NCBI GenBank assembly: GCA_963402885.1 | Contig: OY727101.1 | Span: 9,620,917-9,684,916, forward strand | Direction of reading: 5' to 3' | Length of the DNA: 64,000 nt | DNA from: Antedon bifida | Taxonomy: Eukaryota; Echinodermata; Crinoidea; Comatulida; Antedonidae | Part shown: positions 48,976 through 58,169 of the stretch, piece by piece | Layout of the letters: every line of letters begins with the position of its first letter | Position numbering within the stretch: the stretch's first letter is position 1 | Made by a program: the position numbers and the translations under genes | Notes under the pieces: generated by a model | Databases searched by the model: none | Seen by the model: the letters and a program-made list of their open reading frames with translations, nothing else | What the model was told of the DNA's origin: nothing

Positions 48976-50342
48976 ATGGACTGTAAACACCTTAAGAATA
49001 TACAATCTGTGTGTAGGGTTTGTGGCCAAGGGCTTAAACTTTACAAAGGAAATTGTGCCCCTTAAATCAAAAGATGTTACACAAACCGAGACCTCATAGT
49101 TAAAGAGATGAAATTTGTTGTTGAAAATGATGAAGTCGAAGTTCATCCACAAAATCTATGTCATCTGTGTTACATAAAACTCAAGTCGGGCACTCAACGA
49201 ATCCAACCCATTCAATTGGCAGCCTCATCCTTGTGTCGGAGAGTGTGAAACATGTAAATCATTTACAATTCAAGGCAGACCAGTAAAAAGGAAATGTGGT
49301 GTTGGGGCAGAACAGCATCAAATACAAACAATTATTAACCAAAAAATACATGATCATTTCAATTCACTTCATACACTACCATCAGTGCCAAATTCATTTG
49401 ATATTATTGGTTGTTTCGATGCATATAGTAATTGTCATAATGTCTGTACCAGTCCAGTTGCTTTTCCATGTAATCATGTATCATGCAAAGCTTGTGCAAG
49501 GCCATTATTTGTTGATGGTGTGGATACTGTACTGAATGTTCTTGTCATTTCAATGTTCATTTTTCATCAATTGTTGCAGGTAGATGAATATGACGCATTC
49601 AATAATGAGTATATTGATATAAATCGACTTTTAAAAGTGAAATAACACTAATGATTGTAGATGAATATGACAGACACGTAAATATGTTGATGAGTATATT
49701 GATATAAATTGACTTTTAAAAGTGAAATAACACAAATATTTGTAGATGAATATGACGTGGACACGATATACAATGTTTAGATTGTAACAAGCGCTGATTA
49801 ACTGCCGCTCAGGAAATTTCATTACAGCTCTAATAGCTAAACTAGCAAGATCAGATATGAGTGCTCTCGATGCTGTGTATCACACAACTTGTTTAGCAGG
49901 TTTGTATAATGAACAGCGAGCTTGTGAGAGAAAAAGAGAACGAGAAAATACAGATAATGAATCACACCAACAACATCTCTCTTCACTATCACAATCACTT
50001 GCATTTGCAGAGATAGTAACAGAAATTGAAGAAAAGAGATATTGTGAGGTTGAACCTGTTTTTATGCTGTCCCAATTGTATAACGGGTATTGTGATAGGG
50101 TGGCTGAACTAGAAACCAATGAATATCTAAGGAGAGAACTTAATAGAACACGGTTAAAAAAGAAACTCATAGAAGCATGTGGCTTGCATGATGAAGTTGA
50201 TGTTAAAGGACATGTCTTCCTCAGTTTCAAAAAGGGGAATTTAGCAAAGGCTCATCGGAATTTAGATGATGAAATCCTTATTCTAACAAAAGCTGCCAGT
50301 ATATGTCGTCGTGATAAATTCATTCATTGTCTTTTTACAATA
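48976..50342 (+). pseudogene. N-RAG-TP-type gene fragment: RAG1-N-terminus-like zinc modules
   Basis: After an acceptor at 48973-48974 the frame opens with ATG and encodes VCRVCGQGLKLYKG, an in-frame TAA at 49063, then VHPQNLCHLCYIKL. After a frameshift near 49195 come FNWQPHPCVGECETC and a basic GRPVKRK. Then comes a RING-like core (about 49400-49505): NCHNVCTSPVAFPCNHVSCK plus ACA. This order (C-x2-C, C-x2-C, CxxxCxxC, RING) is that of the RAG1 N-terminal region, and N-RAG-TP elements in molluscs carry it without the RAG1 core. After a gap with AT-rich direct repeats, 49857-50342 encodes AVYHTTCLAGLYN and a coiled, charged segment to ICRRDKF. This is the N-terminal module of the family of copies A-D. 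A stop and frameshifts make it a pseudogene. Confidence 0.75.
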
Positions 50343-51247
50343 CCCTTCATTTATGAATGTCCCAATAGCACCATAGAAGGCCGACTCCAAATGGAAGTTT
50401 CCAAGCAAGATGAGAAGCTTATCGAACAGAGCGCTTCCAATGCCTGGATCGAGTATGCCTGGATCGAGTATGCCTTGAGAGCCACAGCTAAATCGTAGGT
50501 AACAACACCATATTCTTGATTGGTTTCAATGGCAACATTCATACTTCTTTTCATGGTTTCGCGAACAACATCATTTCTGGTTGATGGGGCAGATATTGGA
50601 TCCATGTACATAATTTTCTGTTGTGGCAGGGCATCATTCACAAACTGTGTATAAAATCCAGGAAAAAGTGGAAGTGGCTCATCAACTTTGGACAAAAGCA
50701 ACCAGTAGAAATCAACTGTATGAAGTGATATAAGATTATTTGATGTTCTCTGATAATTGTTTGGAACTGATAAGTCAAATTTGGCTTTTTTTAACTGCTT
50801 GTAATATGGCTCAATTTCACGTTCCTTTCCATCAAACTGCCTTCTTTTCTTCCCACTTCTGATACTAGAAACACTTGCCATGTCATCTGGTTGGTCTGAG
50901 TTGGCCTCTTGTATGTTCTGGTAGCAGATCCCAACTGTAGCACGGAGGGTATCTTTCCCGTCAGTTGTATCCATATTAACGTCATAATTATCCCAAGCAA
51001 GTCCTGTGGTATAGTCTGAATACATTTCAACACCGTCTGGAGCATCTTGACCATTTTCCTCTGCTGAAAATGCAAACTCTGTCTCTAATGACTTGACTTC
51101 GTCATAACTTGGGCTGTGTCCCAGACGATTCAATATACGTAGGATTAATTTGGAACCAGTTAAAGTTCTTAGACCCAATCCAAGTACTGTGTGTTTCCAA
51201 GGCCGAACAGTACCCCTTGATGTGTTATACACTGCATCTGATGACAT
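50343..51247 (-). pseudogene. Copy C: middle part of the same family in inverted orientation
   Basis: Read on the minus strand from about 51247: GTVRPWKHTVLGLGLRTLTG, ILNRLGHSPSYDEV, AWDNYDVNMDTTDGKDTL, VGICYQN, MDPISAPSTRNDVV, TYDLAVALKAYSIQA. After a one-base shift, LFDKLLILLGNFHLESAFYG and a GTFINEG end near 50343. GLGLRTLTGS matches copy A (GLTVRHLTGS), and the DLAVALKAYSIQ block matches copy D (FDLGVIMKAF), so they are one family. A short duplication AYSIQAYSIQA is visible. The longer frame upstream to 51487 is an artefact running through the LINE. It meets the plus-strand fragment tail to tail at about 50343. Confidence 0.75.
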
Positions 51248-52595
51248 GCCTAAATTTAATTTATATTTCACAAATATTGCCCCAAAACTTGCAAATAAAA
51301 TCAATACTGACACCTGTAACAAATCTTTTGAACATTTTCTCTCAAATAAAACAAATAACTTTAATTTTGAAAATGTAAATGAAGATACAGTTTTGGAAAT
51401 TATAGATAAATTAAAATAAAAGTCAAGTTGTGGTTGGGATGGTTTATCAACGAAATTAATTAAATCAATTATAATCAAACCACTCACAATAATTATAAAT
51501 CAAATGATAAACACAGGAATTTTTCCTGATAAACTGAAAATAGCCAGAGTTATACCTTTGTTTAAAAATGGTGATAACTCTTGTTTTACAAATTATCGTC
51601 CAATTTCGTTGCTCCCTGCAATATCCAAAATTTTTGAAAAAGTAATTTACAACCAATTATATTTGCACTTTCAAATAAATAAATTATTTTATAGCAGCCA
51701 ATATGGTTTTCGGTCAGGCCATTCTACGGAATTAGCTGCACTTGAGCTTGTAGATAAAGTTATTCAAGACATGGAAAATGAAATTATGAAATACCAATTA
51801 ACATTTATTTGGACCTATCAAAAGCATTTGATACATTGGATCACAAAATAATGTTGCATAAATTGAATCATTATGGCCTTCATTCGAATTCACTTAATCT
51901 TATGAAGGATTATTTAACTAATTGTAAACAATATGTGGACATTAATGGAACTTAATCTGATATTTTACAGATAACTACAGGTGTTCCACAAGGATCAATA
52001 CTGGGTCTGCTTTTGTTTATCATATACATAAACGATATCGCAAACGTTAGCACTATTTTTAAAACTATAATATATGCAGACGATACAACACTTTCAAGCA
52101 CCCTCAGGACATCCAATTAACAACATTCTCAACATTGAACTTGATAAAGTTAGTGAATGGCTTAAATTAAATAAATTATCTTTAAATGTGTTGAAGTCGA
52201 AGTATATGATATTTCATATGAGTAAACGTCGTGTTGATACGTTGGATATAGAAATTGACAATGTTAAGATTCAGCGGGTTCATAATTTCAACTTCCTTGG
52301 TATAATAATTAATGAACTAAATTGGAATAGCCATGGTGATTATATTTCAAACAAGATTTCCAAAACTGTTGGCATTTTAAATAAACTCAAGCACTTTATC
52401 CCAGCAAATGTTATGAATATTTTATATAACTCTTTAGTTGTTTCACACATAAATTATGGTATACTGCTTTGGGGTTATGCTTGTAAAAGAGTAACAATAT
52501 TACAGAAGAAAGCTTTACATATTATTACTCAAAGTAAATACAATGCCCATTCAGAACCTCTTTTTAAAAAATTCAGATTTACATCAATTTGTTGA
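51245..52595 (+). pseudogene. Non-LTR retrotransposon reverse transcriptase (jockey/CR1-like), 5'-truncated
   Basis: Starts at PKFNLYFTNIAPKLANKI, then after a stop at 51418 SSCGWDGLSTKLIKS, a FTNYRPISLLPAISKIFEKV block, QYGFRSGHSTELAALEL, DLSKAFDTLDHKIMLHKLNH (after a shift near 51810), [20 protein letters not shown] and the catalytic YADDTTL (about 52074-52094). The C-terminal thumb (SEWLKLNKLSLNVLKSK, INYGILLWG) ends near 52595. At least one stop and two frameshifts are present, yet the catalytic residues remain. Its 5' end abuts the inverted family copy C, as expected for a truncated LINE insertion there. Confidence 0.85.
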
Positions 52596-53026
52596 AGAAA
52601 TTAAATATATAAATAGGTATTGATACAGTTGGGTGGGTGGCCTAGAAAAAAAAATTGGTTGCTATAATGTATACTACAGCACACAGTTAGGCCTACCACA
52701 GTTAGTGTACTATATTATTATTAACATATCCTCTATGATGATGATCTGTAGGTAACCACAGCGTTCCATTTTTGACGTATATACACTTTTATTTATGCTT
52801 GCTGACTGCCAGCGATCTAAACAATAGGTAGGCCTATGGGCGGTTGTATGGCGGTGTCCTTTGTACGAATCGTTCGTTCACCCCGAGTATGGGTACGATA
52901 CACGCGTCAATATCATGTTACATCCAGGGACCAAAATGCGTTTATTTTTCAAACAATATGTTTTAATCAAAAGTGAAAGTACTTTACTCTTTTTTTTCCA
53001 AATTTTTTTCCTTATGGTAGGATAAT
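52596..53026. other. Spacer
   Basis: AT-rich with a few AGGCCT words near 52690-52840. A poly-T run at 52988-53010 lies before the Gypsy fragment. I see no gene or clear repeat. Confidence 0.4.
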
Positions 53027-53301
53027 TTGCACCAAGATCATATGAGATCCAAACTTCAACAGGAGTTACAAGGCGAAATCGAAAACACCTTAGTAGACGG
53101 TCAGAGTTGTATCCTCCGAGGATGCATCCAATACGGGAGGGATCGACCTTGCCCCCGGTGGCAGGTCAAAATAACAATGATTTTGATTGCTTTACAGATA
53201 CTGGTACTGAACAGGTAGAAGGTCCTCAACTTAACCACAATCAACAATATAAGACTAGAAGTGGGCGACTAATCAAGCCCCCAGAAAAATTGGATTTGTA
53301 A
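53027..53301 (+). pseudogene. C-terminal tail of a Gypsy-type pol protein
   Basis: After a frame change within the segment, the end reads QQYKTRSGRLIKPPEKLDL followed by a stop. The SGRxIKPPxxLDL tail is characteristic of the end of integrase in Mag/Gypsy retrotransposon pol proteins. The polypurine tract and LTR-like start about 200 bases downstream support this. Only the last part of the protein remains. Confidence 0.6.
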
Positions 53302-53494
53302 TTTATGCAACAATGATTAAACTTAAATTGTTAACTACAAAAATCAGATGACTTGTTTATAATTCATATAACGGATGTATGATGTTAATTGTTGAGTTGG
53401 TGCTATAATTTTAAAAGAACAAAAGAAGATGCATGTTTAGTGTTTAAACTTCTATAAGCATATTTATTTAAAACCTTGTTTTACTAGTTCCTCC

Positions 53495-53720
53495 AAAGAA
53501 AGGGAGATGTAATGTTGAGTTACATTTAGGCTATAGCGCCACCTATAGACGAATGTCAAATAAATAGGTTGTTGGCCTAGCGATGTAAAACGTGTACATG
53601 AGCATATTTATTGTTGTACTAAAACATCATTATAAAGCCTGCCACGTCCACAAATTTCACTTTGTTCCTTTTCAAACTTGATTTGTTTCTCTCCAATAGC
53701 CGGTAACAACGCCTTTCAAT
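53495..53720 (+). mobile_element. Polypurine tract and start of a Gypsy 3' LTR
   Basis: AAAGAAAGGGAGA at 53495-53507 is directly followed by TGTAATGTTGAGTTACATTT, the expected arrangement of polypurine tract and TG-starting LTR after a pol tail. The LTR end is not certain, and no second copy of this LTR is in the window. Confidence 0.5.
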
Positions 53721-54380
53721 AACTCTTCTATGTTGTCCAGCTTGCCTAGTTTGCATAGAATTTAATCACTTTTATCGTCATTTCCAGTTATATTATGGCT
53801 TGTTTCTTCTAAATCTTTATTTCTCTGTGAGATTTTTGAAAATGAAACAAAATAAACATACCATAAAATAAACATACCATTACATCATCAACAAAGTCAT
53901 TCTCTTTACTGACAGATTCAGACTGGTCTTCACCCATATTGTTAACCTGTGACATAAACAAATTGTATGTTAGGCCTAGTTAAACCTTGTTTTTGATTTC
54001 AGGTTGAGGCTGCAACTGGTTTCTTATCATCTGACGAGATTGACAATGTGGTAAGTTGCCTGCCTTCACTCAGCCATACCGCTTACAAAACAGTCAAAAC
54101 AATAATGTCAAGTGTGACGACAGCAACGGCAATGACGACCTCTATGTAAATTAGCACAGCGATGAAAGAATGTGTTTTAATCAGAAGTCTTTTTTCCTTA
54201 TGGTAGGATAATTTTTTTTTATCCAGATTTATAGGGGAGCACACCCATGATGTATTTTTTTAACATATATTTTTGTAATCCTGAATATATATTATTATAA
54301 TTATATTATTATTATAATTCCGCTATGGCCAGTACACGTCGTTCTCATTACGTTCTCTATCTGTGTTTTATTATATGCCA
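53721..54380. other. Spacer with no recognisable gene
   Basis: AT-rich. A short direct repeat, ATAAACATACCATAAAATA, lies near 53855-53880. Near 54200 a CCTTATGGTAGGATAATTT word repeats one from 53012-53030, so the two flanks share a dispersed repeat. Confidence 0.4.
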
Positions 54381-54384
54381 TTTA

Positions 54385-54600
54385 AGATATAATTACATCT
54401 TAAAAACCAGCACATATCATCCTGAAGCAAATATAAACACTGTGCAATGTATCAACGGACGTAAGTTTATGCAGTTTGACGATTATTTACCTCTAATCAT
54501 TCACAACTTGCTAGGCCTCACTGTGCATTGCTCTACACAACAATTAATACCGATTTCCACCTTTGTTATGAACAATGGCTGGCCATTCATCCTGAAACAA
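54385..54600 (+). pseudogene. Gypsy integrase fragment
   Basis: The frame contains TSTYHPEANINTVQCING, DDYLPLIIHNL and TVHCSTQQLIPI. This matches the T-x-YHPQ-x-NG-x-VER motif and the LP-x8-YRTTVHSST-x-x-TPF motif of Gypsy integrases, with the catalytic Glu position changed. It could be a relic of the same element class as 53027-53301, but the order is reversed relative to a single element. Confidence 0.5.
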
Positions 54601-56040
54601 TGGTACTACTCAAGCCAGAGGTTTAGTCCAGGCTCATCCCCATATTGACATTTTTAATTCCAATCTTTATCTGTTTCGTCGTAATTTAAGTGTTTGTGAG
54701 TTGTTATAAATGTATTGTATCTGTTAAACCAAGCTGTAAGTGGCGGATTTGTTTCTGCTGTTGTTTCTGGTTTTAAAAATAAAATAAATAAAAATATAAT
54801 TTACATTTTTTGATGTTCCAAAGACGAAATATTGTCCCATGGGGTCTTTTGGGGGCCATATTTGGTGGCTATCTTGGATTTATCAAAAACGGTACTTGAC
54901 AACGAGTGATCATATTGGTCTGATTTTGGTCTTAAATTGTTCAGAATATGCACATTTCTATAATGAAATTACTATAATGAAAAGTTTTCGTTCAAAATAC
55001 CACTTTTGACTTTTGACATTGTTTTTACATAAGGATCATATCTCGGTAACCCTTGGTCATAAAAATTTTACTTTTGTCATAAATTGTTCAGAATATCAAT
55101 AATTATATTAGCTTTAATGAAACATATTTTTGAAATTTGCTGGGAAATATCTCTTTTGACCGTTTTATTCTGGTCTTTCCTATGTACTATAATAAAACAT
55201 TTTCATACAAAATGCCCGGAAATACAACTTTTGACCTTTGACCTGGTTTCCACCCGAGGGTCATATCTCGGTCATAAAGAATTAATTTTTATCTTAAATT
55301 GTTCACAAACTACATCTATCTATTTCTATCCACTCTAATGAATATTTATTTCACAAAATGATCATGAATGTTACTATTGTCACATTTAATCCTTGACCTC
55401 AATTTTCACAAAATTCTCATATAGTAAGAATTTTTCTGTTTTCAAAGTAAAAAATAAATTTAAAAGATGTACATAAAATAACAACATGCTGAAAAGGGGA
55501 AAATGACGTACTTTATAAAAGCCTACTTTCTTTTGAATATACATGTTTCTATCCACTCTAATGATGATTTATCCCAAAAACTGACAATAAAGGTCATTTT
55601 TTACCTTTGACCCCTATTTAAATATAATTCACATAATAAACGCGAGAATTCTTAACAATTCTCAAATTAGAAAAAAGGTAAAACAAAATGGTAAAATGTA
55701 AAGTATGGCTAAAATAATAAACACGAAAAAAAGTTTCTGATAACACATTTCATTACATAATAATTCATGGTAATTAAAGGTGGCTACTCTTAGGTCTGCA
55801 AACAACTTTTATCCAATAGAATGTGTTTATCTATTGTCCAATTGGAAGAGACAATAACAACATCTTCATAATCTTGGAAACAGTAAACGTGCATGCTGGC
55901 TACAAAAATACATTCTAATTATAATTAATGCTTCATTAAATAATGGAAAATTTAAGGAAAAGAAAAAGGGATAATTGTATTGGATTATTGGATAGCACCG
56001 AGGTTGTTACCAGTACTTCACCTAAAATCTAGGACGACTA
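54601..56040. repeat. Irregular repeat units with TTGACCTTTGACCT and TCATATCTCGGT
   Basis: From about 54780 to 55640 a unit recurs: a GATCATATCTCGGTAAC-like line, a TTAAATTGTTCAGAATAT-like line, then TTTCTAT-x-TAATGAA and TTTTGACCTTTGACCTG. It is seen near 54905, 55025, 55255 and, weaker, 55550. The grammar resembles the arm units in 9588-11900, but here no inverted partner is present. The rest to 56040 is AT-rich. Confidence 0.55.
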
Positions 56041-57800
56041 CAAAAGGTTAGTGATGAATCAACATCAGTTGAACGCTCGCTCCAAAAATCGCTTGTTCCT
56101 TCAGAATGCATTTTTTGTGTGAAAAACTGGAGATCAATGTTGGAGGAAAAACTAAGCGATGCATTACTTTTCCTGTTTTCAGGAATGAATGTGGATTTCT
56201 AAAAGAGCCTTTCTGGAAAAAAAAAACCACAAGTCCTACAGCTAGGCCAACATCGTTTATACAGTATGGTGCAAGGGGAAGATCTTTTTGCTAGAGAAGC
56301 AAATTTTCACCAGTTTCGTCGGAAATCATTTTCTTTAAAATATGCCACATTTGTATGTGATGATGCAGCCAAGAACAATACAGAACAAATCGCATGGCAT
56401 CTGCACATGAAAATGCATTTACTGCTGTTCTTAGTTTCATTCAAGATATTGTAAGTAAGCAATCTCTATATATTCAAAAGTTAGAGGAAAACGGCTTTCC
56501 CAATCCTAATTATAGAAGCGAAAAACTCAAGACCAAGCTTCAGAATCAAAACATTCACAAGTCTATAGTCTTCACTAACGTCGATTTCGGTTCAAAGGGC
56601 TATATCACTTATAATCTTATCTACAGTGCCAGTATATCTATCACAGATGCAGTGAACTATGCATATATTTTGAGGTCTAAAAACAAATATGATGACGTGG
56701 CTGGCTCCCCCCGTTGTAATATCCAACGGGCTTTCAAGAAATCAAAACCATTTACATGGCCGAGCTAATGATTTTGACGTCACAGAATCAGATATACTTC
56801 TTCCACATGAACTGGTAAGGTTCTTGAATCTACTCATTTCGGGTGATTCAGACGCAAACAAACATGAAAGACAAGACGTATCATGTTTTCTATAGGACAG
56901 GTAAGAACTATTCAGTTTTTTAATGAGTGTGGAGGGAGGCAATGGTCCCAGGCCAAAAAAATCAACATTACAATTTAATACTGTAATTTTATATGTATAT
57001 AAAACTTTACATTATTTACTGCAACTTTACTTTTTGTTATTCTATAGGACATTTGTCGTGCTGCAACAAATGCAGAATGGAAGTTACCAAAACACATTCT
57101 CTTATGTACCACCATTCGACACATGTATCGCAATAAACAGCTAACTACTATACTCAGTAGGCTTGGCCACTGCTAAAGTTATGATTTTGGATTAGAACTT
57201 GAGACAGCATTGGCAAAAGCTCTTGATGAGATCATTACTGGCGAAGGCAACAGTGTGTTTCATCTTGAGCGGGATAACCTAAATAAGATCATGAAAAATT
57301 GTTATGTTTCAAATGTGGTAAACAGTGCAGGTGGAATTATGATCCAGGAGTTAAAGCCATAATTTGTTGTCCCCAACCAAGACCTCTATCTCGTACAGTA
57401 GACATACCTGAAACACTGCCACCGTTCCATGTCTATAATTGTGTTGGTCCTAAATTTCCTGAAGGGACGGTATTTGCTTTTGGAGATTTTATTTCAGCTA
57501 CAGGCAAAAAAACCAACAGAAAGTCAACTATTTTACCCCATAACCCAGCCATTTACTGAGTATTCAGTAATGCAAGAGATACTAAAGCAGTCAGAATATG
57601 CTACTAATGAAGTTGAAGTTGGCCAGGAATATGTCATCAATACATTTGACCTTGGGGTTATATGAAGGCATTTCCTCTCATTCGGAAATTTCCTGATGTT
57701 TACAAGAAGCATGTGGTCATCCAGGTCCGTTTCACACTGGTATGAACTACATGGGCATGGTGACGATACATAAGTGTAGAGGATCAGGATATGACATTTC
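56041..57800 (+). pseudogene. Copy D of the repeat-borne gene family, CIFC-type N terminus to middle region
   Basis: In order and in several frames: ECIFC (about 56105), EDLFAREANFHQFRRKSF (about 56278-56332, a possible C/H zinc module), NYRSEKLKTKLQNQ (about 56508), LPHELVRFLNLLISGDSD (about 56798-56850), an intron-like gap (GTAAGA to TTCTATAG, about 56901-57049), DICRAATNAEWKLPKHILLC, TIRHMYRNKQLTTILSRLGH, ELETALAKALDE, PFTEYSVMQEILKQSE, NTFDLGVIMKAFPLIRKFP and a MNYMGMVTIHKCRGSGYD end. TTILSRLGHC and FDLG correspond to copies A and C. Many shifts and stops make it a pseudogene. The coding sequence stops at about 57800, where it runs into a 48-base piece of the downstream transposase. Confidence 0.75.
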
Positions 57801-57841
57801 CACCTGAAGTAAAACAGACATATTTGTAGACTCGTTTGTTA

Positions 57842-58150
57842 TCCGGAAATGAGACAATATAAGAGAAAAAAAGACAACATAACTAGTAAGAGAAATGATG
57901 GGGACGATAAGGATAGTATGGATGATAAAAAGAAAGAAAGAGGAACATAGATAATGAAGCCGTAAAAGGAGATTGTCATCCTGAAATGAGAAAATAAGAC
58001 AACATAACCAGTAAGAGAAATGATGAAGACGATGAGTATTACTTAATACGAAGTAAAAGATTTAGGAAACATGGATGATTATGATGATGATGGAGAAAAT
58101 ATAAAAAATGGAAAGAACAAAGATGATCAATATACCTAGGTCTTCAGTGA
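57842..58150. repeat. Purine-rich direct repeats between two transposon genes
   Basis: TCCGGAAATGAGACAATATA and the following AAGACAACATAACTAGTAAG, AGAAATGATGGGGACGATAA recur at about 57978-58035 as TCCTGAAATGAGAAAATAAG, with the same downstream words. The whole stretch is AAG/GAT-rich. Confidence 0.65.
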
Positions 58151-58169
58151 AGATAATAGCAGCGAATCT

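Noticed and set aside
49385-49645. ProtoRAG/RAG transposon with RAG1 core
   Set aside because: Only RAG1 N-terminal-like zinc modules are visible; no RAG1 catalytic core, no RAG2-like gene and no RSS-like ends were found in the window.
50351-51487. 378-residue minus-strand open frame taken as one gene
   Set aside because: Only 51247 to about 50470 carries family motifs in this frame; above 51247 the sequence is the plus-strand LINE read backwards, and below it the true frame is shifted by one base.
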